The notes under the pieces: generated by a model
Databases searched by the model: none
What the model saw: the letters and a program-made list of their open reading frames with translations, nothing else
Told to the model about the DNA's origin: nothing
Program-made: the position numbers and the translations under genes
Source: Streptomyces cinnamoneus
GTDB taxonomy: Bacteria > Actinomycetota > Actinomycetes > Streptomycetales > Streptomycetaceae
DNA: 64,000 bases
Direction: 5' to 3'
NCBI RefSeq assembly: GCF_014650495.1
Contig: NZ_BMVB01000019.1
Coordinates: 1 to 64,000 of the forward strand
Part shown: piece by piece, positions 41,004 to 50,350 of the stretch
Position numbering within the stretch: position 1 is the first letter of the stretch
Layout of the letters: every line of letters starts with the position of its first letter

Positions 41004-42548
41004 ATGCGACCGGAGGAGATATTCATGCCGTGGTACCGGCGTCTGACCCTGCCGTCCGTCATCACGATGGGACTGGTGTTCAGTGGTACGGCCCTGCCGG
41101 GCACGGCCGCGGACGCCGCGCCACGGACCGGGCAGGCCCCGGCCTATCAACGGGGCGGAGCAAGCCCGATGGACTACGAGGAGGCCAGCTGCGAGGGCCC
41201 GTCGGCGGACGAGGGGGACGTCTACTCCCAACCCCCCAGGACCTCGACCACCAAGCCCCCCGAAGGAACCCACCCGAAGGGCCCCGAGGGCACGCACCCG
41301 AAGCCCTCGGAGGGGACGCACGCGAAGACCCAGGAGGGCACGCACACCAAGCCCCAGGAGGGGACCCACCCCAAGGCCCCTGAGGGCGCACCCTCCACGG
41401 CCCCGAAGGACGCACCGGCCAAGGCCCAGGAGGGGACACACCCCAAGACGACCGAAGGCACGCACGCCAAGGCCCCCGAGGCAGCACCCTCCACAGCCCC
41501 GAAGGACGCACCGGCCAAGACAGCGGAAGGCGCGCACCCCAAGACGGCCGAGGGCACGCACAGCAAGACCCCGGAGGGCACGCACGCCAAGCCCCAGGAG
41601 GGGACGCACCCCAAGGCCCCTGAGGGCGCACCCTCCACGGCCCCGAAGGACGCACCGGCCAAGACGGCCGAGGGCACCCACCCCAAGACGGCCGAGGGCA
41701 CCCACCCCAAGGCCCCCGAAGCGGCACCCTCCACGGCCCCGAAGGACATGCCGGCCAAGGCCCAGGAGGGGCAGCACCCCAAGACGGCCGAAGGCACGCA
41801 CGCCAAGGCCCCCGAGGGGATGCCCCCCAAGGCCCCGGACGGCGAGCACGCCAGGACGGCCGAAGGGACCCAGCCCAAGACAGCGGAAGGCACCCACCCC
41901 AAGGCCCCCGAAGCGGCACCCTCCGCGGCCCCGAAGGACGCACCGGCCAAGGAGGCCCCGGCGACCCACCGCGCCCTCCCGATGAACTGGCCCCGGAACA
42001 TTCCGGACCGCGACGATGCCGCGCGCATGCTGGACGAGCTGGACGTGCAGCCGTTCAGCAGCAAGGGCTACGACCGCCGGCACTTCGGCGGCGCCTGCTG
42101 GGTCCGGCACGGCATCAACCGGTGCACCACCCGTGAGCTCGTCCTCAAGCTCCAGTCCGTCGTCCCCGCGACGCTCGACGGACTCTGCCGGGTCGTCGGC
42201 GGCAAGTGGCGCAGCGAGTACGACAACAGGGACATGGCCGATCCGACGCACATCGACGTGGACCACATCGTGCCGCTGCGGAACGCATGGGGTTCCGGGG
42301 CGAGCTCGTGGACGCCGCGGAAGCGCCAGGAGTTCGCCAACGACATGACGGCCACGCCGCAGCTGATCGCGGTGTCCACCTGGAGCAACCGCCGCAAGGG
42401 CGACAAGGGACCGGACAAGTGGCTGCCGCAGGGCGGTGAGTGCACCTACAGCCGGGCGTGGATCGCGGTGAAGGACTACTACGGCCTGAGCGTCACGCTG
42501 GCGGAGAAGGCCAAGCTGGAGCAGGTCCTCGCCGGCTGCCGGAACTGA
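41004..42548 (+). CDS. Secreted HNH-type nuclease with 29 octapeptide repeats
   Basis: A 514-residue exported protein: signal peptide (core LPSVITMGLVFSGTALPG), a short Cys-containing acidic segment, then 29 contiguous 8-residue repeats of the EGTHPKAP / EGAPSTAP / KDAPAKTA type (residues 87-318). A C-terminal HNH nuclease domain (DUF1524-like) of about 190 residues follows, with the metal/catalytic stretch DPTHIDVDHIVPLRNAW and a later SNRRKGDKGPDKW. Cysteine pairs suggest an oxidised extracellular enzyme. Two starts are possible: ATG 41004 (AAGGAGG 4 nt upstream) and ATG 41025 (GGAGG 8 nt upstream, tidier signal peptide). Role: probably extracellular DNA degradation for nutrition or competition (inferred). 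Confidence 0.88.
   Translation: MRPEEIFMPWYRRLTLPSVITMGLVFSGTALPGTAADAAPRTGQAPAYQRGGASPMDYEEASCEGPSADEGDVYSQPPRTSTTKPPEGTHPKGPEGTHPKPSEGTHAKTQEGTHTKPQEGTHPKAPEGAPSTAPKDAPAKAQEGTHPKTTEGTHAKAPEAAPSTAPKDAPAKTAEGAHPKTAEGTHSKTPEGTHAKPQEGTHPKAPEGAPSTAPKDAPAKTAEGTHPKTAEGTHPKAPEAAPSTAPKDMPAKAQEGQHPKTAEGTHAKAPEGMPPKAPDGEHARTAEGTQPKTAEGTHPKAPEAAPSAAPKDAPAKEAPATHRALPMNWPRNIPDRDDAARMLDELDVQPFSSKGYDRRHFGGACWVRHGINRCTTRELVLKLQSVVPATLDGLCRVVGGKWRSEYDNRDMADPTHIDVDHIVPLRNAWGSGASSWTPRKRQEFANDMTATPQLIAVSTWSNRRKGDKGPDKWLPQGGECTYSRAWIAVKDYYGLSVTLAEKAKLEQVLAGCRN
41262..41957 (+). repeat. 29 tandem 24-bp units encoding His/Lys/Pro-rich octapeptides
   Basis: An uninterrupted 696-bp array, in frame throughout. Higher-order order is visible: the block THPKAP-APSTAP-DAPAK recurs five times at 5-9 unit spacing. 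The translated array has about 20 His and nearly 50 Lys/Pro pairs, so it is basic, extended and potentially metal-binding. Confidence 0.95.
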
Positions 42549-42576
42549 CCCGGGCCGGGCGGCGCCACAGCGGGCG

Positions 42577-43773
42577 CTACAGCGCCGCCCGGCTTCCCGT
42601 GCCCACCGGCGTCGTCGCCCCGGCGGCGCGCTGCGCGGCGTCCGCGACCTGGTCGGCGGTCAGCACGTAGCCGGTCTCGGCGTCGGCCGTCGACCGGGCG
42701 AAGACGACGCCGTAGACCTTCCCGGTGGGCGTCAGCAGGGGGCCGCCGGAGTTGCCGGGGCGGACCGTGGAGCGCACCGAGTAGACCTCGCGGGTGGTGA
42801 TGCCGTCGCCGTAGATGTCCTGGCCCTTCGCCCGCAGCTCGTTGGCGACCGTGGCGGCCCGCAGGTCGAGACCGCCGTTCTCGGGGTAGCCCGCGACGAC
42901 CGCCGCGTCGCCCCGCTTGGCGCTCTTGTCGAAGGGCAGCACGGGCGCGGCCAGGCCCGGCACGTCCAGCACGGCGATGTCGGCCCTCGGGTCGAAGAGG
43001 ACGACCTTCGCCCGGTGGGCCCGGCCGACGCCGCCGACCTTGACGGTCGGCTCGCCGACGCCGGCCACCACGTGGGCGTTGGTCATCACGTGCTCGTGGG
43101 CGTAGACGAAGCCGCTGCCCTCCTGGCCGCGGCGGCCGCCGCCGACGTCCGCCACGCCCTCGACCTTGACGACGCTCGCGCGGGCGGCCCGCGTGGCGGC
43201 GGGGGTGACGGCGTCGCCGGACGGCTTGGCGACGCCGGTGGCGGGTTCGCTCTCGAAGGGGTTGAAGACCTGCGGGAAGCCGGCGCCCGACAGTGCGTCC
43301 GTGGTGCGGCTGAACCAGGTGGGCGCCTGTTCCGGCATGGCCCGCTGCACCGCGCCCAGCAGGCCCGACTCCTTGATCTGACGGGTGAGGAGGGTGGAGT
43401 TCGCCGAGACCAGCACGCTGGCGGCCACCCAGCCCACCAGCAGCACGGCCAGCGCGTTGACCGCGGCGCCGCCGGCGCCGTCCAGGCCGCGCACGGGTGC
43501 CCACGTCAGCCGGGACCGCAGCCGCCAGGCGAGCCGCCCCGCCAGGGCGTGCCCGACGGCGGCGGGTATGAGGACGACGAGCACCGCGACGACCGCGGCC
43601 GTGGCCGTGCCGGCCTCGAAGGGCTCCAGGGCGTACGGCAGCGCCCACACGCCCAGCACGGCCCCGCCGAGGAAGCCGGCGAGCAGCACGGCACTGGCCA
43701 CCAGGCCGCGGCGGTAGCCGTTCACGGCGTAGCCGAGGACGACCAGCATCAGGAGCAGATCGAGCAGGTTCAA
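42577..43773 (-). CDS. MarP-like membrane serine protease (CvpA domain plus trypsin domain)
   Basis: A 398-residue protein. Four N-terminal spans of CvpA type (LNLLDLLLMLVVLGYAVNGY onward, about residues 1-125) are followed by a periplasm-facing trypsin-like domain with all three catalytic residues: His in MTNAHVV, Asp in DPRADIAVLD and Ser in RPGNSGGPL. Its length matches Mycobacterium tuberculosis MarP (about 397), which confers acid resistance by activating a peptidoglycan hydrolase. I start it at TTG 43773, where the first hydrophobic span begins, with AAGGAAAGG upstream; longer starts add an unrelated basic leader. Acid-stress function is transferred. Confidence 0.88.
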   Translation of the reverse strand: MNLLDLLLMLVVLGYAVNGYRRGLVASAVLLAGFLGGAVLGVWALPYALEPFEAGTATAAVVAVLVVLIPAAVGHALAGRLAWRLRSRLTWAPVRGLDGAGGAAVNALAVLLVGWVAASVLVSANSTLLTRQIKESGLLGAVQRAMPEQAPTWFSRTTDALSGAGFPQVFNPFESEPATGVAKPSGDAVTPAATRAARASVVKVEGVADVGGGRRGQEGSGFVYAHEHVMTNAHVVAGVGEPTVKVGGVGRAHRAKVVLFDPRADIAVLDVPGLAAPVLPFDKSAKRGDAAVVAGYPENGGLDLRAATVANELRAKGQDIYGDGITTREVYSVRSTVRPGNSGGPLLTPTGKVYGVVFARSTADAETGYVLTADQVADAAQRAAGATTPVGTGSRAAL

Positions 43774-43835
43774 CGCGGAGCCCTTTCCTTCGCACGCGCC
43801 CCCCGACCGCGCCCACAGGTGTGGGATAGGAAAAA

Positions 43836-43855
43836 CGCCGGCCCGAAGGCCGGCG
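43836..43855 (-). terminator. Rho-independent terminator downstream of the MMPL gene
   Basis: CGCCGGCC (43836-43843) and GGCCGGCG (43848-43855) form an 8-bp stem with a four-base loop. On the minus strand it is followed by TTTTTCC. It ends the MMPL transcript before the MarP-like gene. Confidence 0.88.
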
Positions 43856-43927
43856 GTTCCCATTCATGCCGAATTCATGGCGTACGCCACCTAACCGGGG
43901 TTCCGCCCCGGCCCGTGCGCGGGCGCG

Positions 43928-46144
43928 TCAGACGCGGGCGGGCTCGCGCTCCCCGGCCCCGTCGGCCCCGGCGTCGGCGGCCGGGGCCTTCAGGGTCTTC
44001 TGCAGGCCCTCGCCCTCGACGTCGACGTTGGGCAGCACCTTCGCCAGCCAGCCCGGCAGCCACCAGGCGCTCTTGCCGAGCAGCGCGAGGACGGCCGGCA
44101 CGATGGCCATGCGGACGACGAACGCGTCGAAGAAGACGGCGATGGCGAGGCCGAAGCCGATCATCTTGATCATCTGCTCGGAGGAGCCGATGAAGCCCGC
44201 GAAGACGCTGATCATGATGACGGCGGCGGCCGTGACGACGCGCGCACCGTGCCGGAAGCCGGTCACGATGGCCTCGCCCGGGCGCTCCCCGTGGACGTAC
44301 GCCTCGCGCATGCGGGTGACGAGGAAGACCTCGTAGTCCATCGCGAGGCCGAAGACGACGCCCACCATGAAGATCGGCATCATGCTCATGATCGGCCCGG
44401 TCTCCTCGACGCCGAAGAGCCCGCCGAGCCAGCCCCACTGGAAGACCGCGACGACGGCGCCGAGGGCGGCGACCACCGACAGCAGGAAGCCGAGCGCGGC
44501 CTTCAGCGGCACCAGGACCGACCGGAAGACGACCATCAGCAGCAGGAAGGCGAGGCCCACGACGAGCGCCAGGTAGGGCAGCAGCGCGTCGTTCAGCTTC
44601 TGCGAGACGTCGATGTTCATCGCCGTCGCGCCGGTGACCAGCACCTTGGCGCCCGTGTCGGCCTTCAGCGAGGAGCTCTTGCCGCGGATGGCGTGGACGA
44701 GGTCCTCGGTCTCCGTGCTGGTCGGCTTGGACTTCGGCACGACCAGCAGGGTGGCCGCGTCACCGGCCTCGTTGAACTGCGCCGGCGTCACCGTGGCGAC
44801 GTTGTCCAGCTTGGTCAGGGTGTCCTGGACCTTCTGGGCCGCGCCCTTGGGGTCCTTGGCCGAGGACAGGTCGGCGACCGTCATCAGCGGGCCGTTGAAG
44901 CCCGGGCCGAAGCCCTCGGAGAGCAGGTCGTACGCCTTGCGCTGGGTGGTGTTCTTGGAGGCCGCGCCGTCGTCGGGCAGGCCGAGCTCCAGGGAGGCGG
45001 CGGGCACGGCGATCGCGCCGAGGCCCAGCACACCGGCCGCCAGCACCAGCACCGGCCGGCGCAGCACCATCCGGGCCCAGCGGGTGCCCATGTTGGGCTT
45101 CTCCGCGGGACTCTCGCCGGGGGCGGCCTTGCGGACCTTGCGGGCCAGCACCTGCTTGCCCGCGAAGCCCAGCAGCGCGGGGATCAGGGAGAGCGCGATG
45201 AGCACGGCGATGGTGACCGTGCCGGCCGCGGCCATGCCCATCTTCGTCAGCATGGGGATGTTGACGACCGCGAGGCCGGCCAGCGCGATGACGACCGTGA
45301 GGCCCGCGAAGACCACCGCGGAGCCGGCCGTGCCGACGGCCCGGCCCGCGGCCTCCTCGCGCTCGCGGCCCTCGGCGAGCTCGGCGCGGTAGCGGGAGAC
45401 GATGAAGAGGGCGTAGTCGATGCCGACCGCGAGGCCGATCATCATGGCCAGCGTCGAGGTGTTGGTGGACAGGTCCAGGACGGGCGCCAGCGCGGCGATC
45501 GAGGAGACGCCGATGCCCACGCCGATGATGGCGGTCAGCAGCGGCAGGCCGGCGGCGACCAGCGAGCCGAAGGTGATCAGCAGGACGACCGCCGACACCG
45601 CGATGCCGATGATCTCCGAGCCGCCCTCGGGCATCTCCTGCAGGACGCTGCCGCCGACCTCGACGGTCAGGCCGGCGTCGCGCCCGTGCTGGGCGGCGTC
45701 CTTGAGCTCGTCGCGCGAGGACTCGGTGAGGTCGGTGGACTTGACCTTGTACGCGGCGGAGGCGTAGCCGATGGTCTCGTCCTGGTTGACGGACTTGCCC
45801 TCGAACGGGTCGGCCGCCACGGCCACCTGGGAGCTCTTGCGGAGCTCGCCGATGACCTTCTCGACGGCCGCCTTGTTCTTGGCGTCGGTGAGCTTCTGGC
45901 CGTCGGGCGCCTTGAAGACGACGCGGGCGCTCGCGTTCTGCTCGTTGTTACCGGGGAAACGCTTCTCCAGCAGGTCGAACGCCTGCTGCGCCTCCGTGCC
46001 GGGTATCGAGAAGTCGTTGTTGGTGGACTTGGACGCGGTGGCGGCGCCCGTGCCGGCCAGGACCAGCAGCACCACCCATATGAGGGCGAAGTACCAGCGG
46101 CGGCGGTAGGACAGCCTGCCGAGTCTGTAGAGGAACGTGGCCAC
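43928..46144 (-). CDS. MMPL/RND-family membrane transporter
   Basis: A 738-residue exporter with the 12-span MMPL layout. One N-terminal span (YFALIWVVLLVLAGTGAATA) is followed by a large external loop with a FPGNNEQNASARVVF segment, a five-helix SSD-like block (GIGVSSIAALAPVL, MMIGLAVGIDYALFIVSRYR), and a second loop. A second helix block carries VVFGLAMDYEVFLVTRMREAY. The GxxxDY motifs in both halves are the proton-relay residues of the family. GTG start at 46144. MMPL proteins in actinomycetes export lipids or antibiotics. It follows a TetR gene by 116 nt on the same strand and is probably under its control. Confidence 0.92.
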   Translation of the reverse strand: MATFLYRLGRLSYRRRWYFALIWVVLLVLAGTGAATASKSTNNDFSIPGTEAQQAFDLLEKRFPGNNEQNASARVVFKAPDGQKLTDAKNKAAVEKVIGELRKSSQVAVAADPFEGKSVNQDETIGYASAAYKVKSTDLTESSRDELKDAAQHGRDAGLTVEVGGSVLQEMPEGGSEIIGIAVSAVVLLITFGSLVAAGLPLLTAIIGVGIGVSSIAALAPVLDLSTNTSTLAMMIGLAVGIDYALFIVSRYRAELAEGREREEAAGRAVGTAGSAVVFAGLTVVIALAGLAVVNIPMLTKMGMAAAGTVTIAVLIALSLIPALLGFAGKQVLARKVRKAAPGESPAEKPNMGTRWARMVLRRPVLVLAAGVLGLGAIAVPAASLELGLPDDGAASKNTTQRKAYDLLSEGFGPGFNGPLMTVADLSSAKDPKGAAQKVQDTLTKLDNVATVTPAQFNEAGDAATLLVVPKSKPTSTETEDLVHAIRGKSSSLKADTGAKVLVTGATAMNIDVSQKLNDALLPYLALVVGLAFLLLMVVFRSVLVPLKAALGFLLSVVAALGAVVAVFQWGWLGGLFGVEETGPIMSMMPIFMVGVVFGLAMDYEVFLVTRMREAYVHGERPGEAIVTGFRHGARVVTAAAVIMISVFAGFIGSSEQMIKMIGFGLAIAVFFDAFVVRMAIVPAVLALLGKSAWWLPGWLAKVLPNVDVEGEGLQKTLKAPAADAGADGAGEREPARV

Positions 46145-46260
46145 GTGCGTGGTGCTCCCGTCGGTCGGAATCGTGAGGAACTGGATATGGGGAACCAGCC
46201 CGACGAGAGCGGTGCGTCAGGTGGAGCCTCGGTGGGGGTGTAAGTGGGGAGTGCTGCCGG

Positions 46261-46860
46261 TCATACGCCGAGGGCGGGGAGGATCACGGCGTCGATGTAG
46301 TGCGAGAGGTAGTCGGCGTCGGGCGCCCGGTCCTCGATGAGCGGGCGGGCGCAGAAGCCGCCGATCATCATGTGGGCGACGAACGGGACGGCGGGGTTGT
46401 CCGCCGCCAGCTCGCCGCGCTCGACCGCGCGCCGGAGCATCGCGTCCAGCGCCGCCATCTCGGGCTCGACCAGCACGTCGCGCAGCGCCCGGTGGAGTTC
46501 CGGGTTGCTGTGCACCGCGTGCCCGAGCCCTCGCATGAGGGCGGTGTCCTTCGCCATCTGCTCCGTGTCGGCCCGGCAGACCATGGCCTGGAGGTCACCG
46601 CGCAGCGTGCCGGTGTCGATGTCCGCCAGGGAGACCGGCTTGTTGTGCCGCAGGGCCTTCGCCACCAGCTCCGGCTTGCCCTTCCACTGGCGGTAGAGGG
46701 TCGCCTTGCTGGAGTGCGTCCGCGCGGCCACGGCGTCCATCGTCAGGGCGTCGTAGCCGACCTCGCGCAGGAGTGCGAGCACCGCCTCGTAGAGCTCGGC
46801 CTCGCGCTCGGGGGTCAGCCGGGTGCGGCGTCCGGTCGGCTTGGGTGTTTCCGCAGGCAT
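46261..46860 (-). CDS. TetR-family repressor of the MMPL operon
   Basis: A 199-residue regulator with the HTH at about residues 17-62 (LYEAVLALLREVGYDALTMD, then AARTHSSKATLYRQWKGKPELV) and a C-terminal domain of the AcrR/TetR_C type ending near ILPALGV. The start at ATG 46860 has GGGGAGG 8 nt upstream; a longer frame to 47016 crosses the operators. Two palindromes with GAAAC/GTTTC arms lie just upstream, consistent with autoregulation and control of the MMPL gene downstream. The inducer is unknown. Confidence 0.9.
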   Translation of the reverse strand: MPAETPKPTGRRTRLTPEREAELYEAVLALLREVGYDALTMDAVAARTHSSKATLYRQWKGKPELVAKALRHNKPVSLADIDTGTLRGDLQAMVCRADTEQMAKDTALMRGLGHAVHSNPELHRALRDVLVEPEMAALDAMLRRAVERGELAADNPAVPFVAHMMIGGFCARPLIEDRAPDADYLSHYIDAVILPALGV

Positions 46861-46889
46861 GCCGCGCACCTCCCCTTCACACGAGGTCC

Positions 46890-46908
46890 GTACGAAACGG
46901 TTTCGTAC
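46890..46908. promoter_or_regulatory. TetR operator 1
   Basis: Perfect dyad GTACGAAACGGTTTCGTAC: 9-bp arms around one central base, 29 bp before the TetR start codon. Confidence 0.75.
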
Positions 46909-46944
46909 ACCACGAGGGTAAGGCGGAGTCTTCGCCACCGGGAG

Positions 46945-46962
46945 CGAAACGACTTCGTTTCG
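46945..46962. promoter_or_regulatory. TetR operator 2
   Basis: Perfect dyad CGAAACGACTTCGTTTCG: 8-bp arms, 2-bp centre, sharing the CGAAAC half-site with operator 1. Centre-to-centre spacing is about 54 bp, or five helical turns. It also lies 53 bp before the tricorn protease start, so it could affect both genes. Confidence 0.7.
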
Positions 46963-47014
46963 ATGGTGTTCTGCGTCACGGACCGAGTTGCCGGGGGCCA
47001 GCGGGCCCGAAACC

Positions 47015-50000
47015 ATGGACTGCGTGAGCGACGACGCCTACATCCGCTTCCCCCATCTCCACGGCGATCTGGTCTGCTTCGCGGCGGAGGACGACCTCTG
47101 GCTGGCCCCGCTGCCGGGTCCGGGCGCGGGGGCGGGACGGGCGTGGCGGCTGACCGTCGACCGCACCCGGGTCGGGCACCCGCGCTTCTCGCCCGACGGG
47201 CGGCACATCGCGTTCACCAGCTGGCGCAGTCTCGACCCCGAGATCCACCTGGCCCCCGTCGACGGCGGCCCCGCCCGCCGGCTCACCTTCTGGGGCAGCA
47301 CCGACACCCGGGTCTGCGGCTGGACGCCGCCGGAGGACGGCGTCTCCCACATCCTGGCGGTCAGCTCGCACGGCCAGCCCTTCTCGTACTTCTCCTGGGC
47401 CTACAAGGTGCCCACCGACGGCGGCCCCGGCGGGCAGCTGCCCTGGGGCCCGGTCTCCGACATCGCGGTCGCGGACGCCGGCGGCGAGCACAGAACGCTC
47501 ATCCTCACCGGCAAGCCGCCGCACGAGCCGGCCTCCTGGAAGCGCTACCGGGGCGGCGCCACGGGCCGGCTGTGGCTGCAGTGCACCCGGCTGCTGCCGG
47601 AGCTCGGCGGCCACCTGGACTCGGTGATGTTCGTCGGCGACCGCATCGCCTTCCTCTCCGACCACGAGGGCGTCGGCAACCTCTACTCCTGCCGCCCCGA
47701 CGGCTCGGACCTGCGCCGCCACACCGACCACGAGGACTTCTACGCCCGGCACGCCGCCACCGACGGCACGCGCGTGGTCTACCAGTGCGGGGGCGCCGTC
47801 TGGCTGGCCGAGGACTTCGGCCCCGGCGGCCGGCCGCGCCGGCTGGACCTGCGGCTCGGCGGGCCGCGCGCAGGCCGGCGCACGTACCAGGTGCAGGCCG
47901 CCCGGAACGTGGAGTCGCTGAGCGTGGACCGAACGGGCCGGGCCAGCGCGGTGCAGGTGCGCGGCAGCCTGTACTGGCTGACCCACCGCGACGGCCCGGC
48001 CCGCGCCCTCGTCGACACCCGGGGGGTGCGGGTGCGGTACCCGGAGATGCTGGGTCCGACCGGCCGGGTCGCCTACGTCACGGACGCGGAGGGCGAGGAC
48101 GCCATCGAGATCGCCCAGCTGCCGCGGGCCGCGGGCCCCTCCGTGCCGCGGCGGCTGGCGGCGGGCGCCATCGGCCGGGTGCAGGAGCTGCTCGCCTCGC
48201 CGGACGGCGGACGGCTGGCCGTGGCCGCGCACGACGGGCGGCTGCTGCTGGTGGACGCCTCGGCCGACGGCGACGGCGACGTCACCGAGCTGGTCCGCTC
48301 CGCCAACGGGCCCGTACGGGACCTGGCCTTCTCCCCCGACTCGGCCTGGCTGACGTGGTCGCACCCCGGCGTCGGGCGCTCGCTGCGCCAGATCAAGATC
48401 GCCAAACTGGCCGACCGGACGGTCGTGGACGTCACCAACGGCCGCTTCGAGGACGAGCAGCCGGTCTTCACCCGCGACGGCCGCTACCTGGCCTTCCTCT
48501 CCTGGCGCGGCTTCGACCCGGTCTACGACGTGCACACCGGCGACCTGTCCTTCCCGCTGGGCTGCCGCCCCTACCTCGTCCCGCTGTCGTCCGCCACGCC
48601 GTCACCGTTCGCCCTGACCGCGGAGGGCCGCCCGGCGGGCGGCGGGCTCGACCTGGACGACGCGGGGGACAACGAGGGCTCGGTCCTGGTGGAGGCGGAG
48701 GGCCTGGAGAGCCGGGTGACGCCGTTCCCGGTCGCGGCCTCGAAGTACTCCGCCCTCCACCCGGTCAGCGGCGGCGGGCTGGTGTGGCTGCGCTGGCCGA
48801 TCTCGGGCGCGCTCGGCGAGACCTTCGCCAACCCGGCCGACACCACCGGGCGCCCCACGCTGGAGCACTTCGACCTGACGAAGGCCAAGCGCACCGAACT
48901 CACCGCCTCCCTGGACTGGTTCTCGGTCAGCGGCGACGGCACCCGGCTCGTCGTCAACGACGAGGGCGACCTGCGCGTCGTGCCGGCCACCGACCCCGGG
49001 GACTCCGACTCGACCGTCTACGTCGACATGCGGCGCATCCTCCACGAGGTCGACCCCGCCGCCGAGTGGCGCCAGGCGTACGCCGAGGCCGGCCGCATCG
49101 TCCGGGCGTACTTCTGGGAGCCGGGCATGTGCGGCGTCGACTGGGACGGGGTGCTGGAGCAGTACCGTCCGCTGGTCGAACGGGTCGCCTCGCCCGACGA
49201 GTTCGCCGACCTGCTGCGCGAGGTCCTCGGCGAGCTCGGCACCTCGCACGCCTACGTCACGCCCGCCCGCCGCAACGAGGGCCCGCCGCACTACCAGCGC
49301 GCGATCGGCCTGCTCGGGGCCAACCTGACCCACCAGAAGGACGGCTCCTGGACCGTCCGGCGCGTCCTGCCCGGCGAGTCCTCCGACTCCAAGGCCCGTT
49401 CGCCGCTGGCCGGTTCCGGCATCCGCGAGGGCTGGGCGCTCACCCACGTCGACGGGCGCCCGGTGGACCCCGTCACCGGCCCCTACCCGCTGCTGTCGGC
49501 GGCGGGCGGGACGACCGTGGAGCTCACCTTCCGGCCGCCCGAGGGCGAGGAGCACGCGCGCCGGGTGGCCGTCGTGCCGCTGGTCGACGAGCGGCCGCTG
49601 CGCTACCAGGACTGGGTGACCAAGCGCCGCGCGGTCGTCCACGAGCTGAGCGACGGCAAGTGCGGCTACCTGCACATCCCCGACATGGGCGGCTCCGGCT
49701 GGGCGCAGTTCAACCGCGACCTGCGGATGGAGATGTCCCGCCCGGCCCTGATCGTCGACGTCCGCGGCAACGCCGGCGGCAACATCAGCGAGCTCGTCGT
49801 CGAGAAGCTCACCCGCACCATCATCGGCTGGGACCTCACGCGCGACGCCCAGCCGGTGTCGTACGCGAGCAACGCCCCGCGCGGCCCGGTCGTCGCCATC
49901 GCCGACGAGATGACGTCCTCCGACGGCGACATGATCACCGCGGCGTTCAAGCTGCAGGGCATCGGCCCGGTGGTCGGCCTGCGCACCTGGGGCGGCGTCG

Positions 50001-50290
50001 TCGGCATGACCGGCCGGCACCGCCTCGTCGACGGCACGTCGATCACCGTGCCGATGAACGCCGCGTGGTTCGACGCCTACGGCTGGGGCGTGGAGAACCA
50101 CGGCGTGGAGCCGGACATCGAGATCGACCGCACCCCCCTCGACTGGGCCGAGGGCCGCCACAAGCAGCTGGACGACGCGGTGCGGCTCGCGCTCGACCTG
50201 CTGGAGCAGCACGGCGCCGCCGAGCCCCCCGACTACTCCGGCGTGCCGGACCTGCGCCGGCCGAAGCTGCCGCCCCGCGCGGGTGAGTGA
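47015..50290 (+). CDS. Tricorn protease homologue (S41 peptidase)
   Basis: A large cytosolic peptidase of 1091 residues that processes oligopeptides, typically those released by the proteasome. Order: N-terminal six-bladed propeller (YIRFPHLHGDLVCFAAEDDL, repeated RHIAFTS/FSPDGRH-type blades), a seven-bladed propeller, a C1 helical domain, a PDZ domain (EGWALTHVDGRPVDPVTG) and the S41 catalytic domain. The catalytic His lies in LGTSHAYVTPA and the Ser in EMTSSDGDMITAAF; the oxyanion region follows. The start at ATG 47015 is used; GTG 47024 is equally possible. It is divergent from the TetR gene, with a strong terminator after the stop. Confidence 0.93.
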   Translation: MDCVSDDAYIRFPHLHGDLVCFAAEDDLWLAPLPGPGAGAGRAWRLTVDRTRVGHPRFSPDGRHIAFTSWRSLDPEIHLAPVDGGPARRLTFWGSTDTRVCGWTPPEDGVSHILAVSSHGQPFSYFSWAYKVPTDGGPGGQLPWGPVSDIAVADAGGEHRTLILTGKPPHEPASWKRYRGGATGRLWLQCTRLLPELGGHLDSVMFVGDRIAFLSDHEGVGNLYSCRPDGSDLRRHTDHEDFYARHAATDGTRVVYQCGGAVWLAEDFGPGGRPRRLDLRLGGPRAGRRTYQVQAARNVESLSVDRTGRASAVQVRGSLYWLTHRDGPARALVDTRGVRVRYPEMLGPTGRVAYVTDAEGEDAIEIAQLPRAAGPSVPRRLAAGAIGRVQELLASPDGGRLAVAAHDGRLLLVDASADGDGDVTELVRSANGPVRDLAFSPDSAWLTWSHPGVGRSLRQIKIAKLADRTVVDVTNGRFEDEQPVFTRDGRYLAFLSWRGFDPVYDVHTGDLSFPLGCRPYLVPLSSATPSPFALTAEGRPAGGGLDLDDAGDNEGSVLVEAEGLESRVTPFPVAASKYSALHPVSGGGLVWLRWPISGALGETFANPADTTGRPTLEHFDLTKAKRTELTASLDWFSVSGDGTRLVVNDEGDLRVVPATDPGDSDSTVYVDMRRILHEVDPAAEWRQAYAEAGRIVRAYFWEPGMCGVDWDGVLEQYRPLVERVASPDEFADLLREVLGELGTSHAYVTPARRNEGPPHYQRAIGLLGANLTHQKDGSWTVRRVLPGESSDSKARSPLAGSGIREGWALTHVDGRPVDPVTGPYPLLSAAGGTTVELTFRPPEGEEHARRVAVVPLVDERPLRYQDWVTKRRAVVHELSDGKCGYLHIPDMGGSGWAQFNRDLRMEMSRPALIVDVRGNAGGNISELVVEKLTRTIIGWDLTRDAQPVSYASNAPRGPVVAIADEMTSSDGDMITAAFKLQGIGPVVGLRTWGGVVGMTGRHRLVDGTSITVPMNAAWFDAYGWGVENHGVEPDIEIDRTPLDWAEGRHKQLDDAVRLALDLLEQHGAAEPPDYSGVPDLRRPKLPPRAGE

Positions 50291-50300
50291 AGGGCACGCG

Positions 50301-50336
50301 TCAGGGGCGCACCCGGCGTCCCGGGTGCGCCCCTGA
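50301..50336. terminator. Bidirectional hairpin terminator
   Basis: TCAGGGGCGCACCCGG (50301-50316) and its exact complement (50321-50336) form a 16-bp stem with a four-base loop. It lies between the convergent tricorn and Q/K-rich genes. Confidence 0.9.
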
Positions 50337-50350
50337 TCCGCGGTCAGGAC

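Noticed and set aside
38691..42266. 1191-codon minus-strand frame opposite the MFS and nuclease genes
   Set aside because: No domain or membrane pattern is recognisable, codon bias fits a shadow frame, and both opposite genes have clear families.
46300..50286. 1328-codon plus-strand frame overlapping the tricorn gene
   Set aside because: It is a shadow frame, Arg/Pro-rich and antisense to the TetR gene at its start; the tricorn frame has all family motifs.
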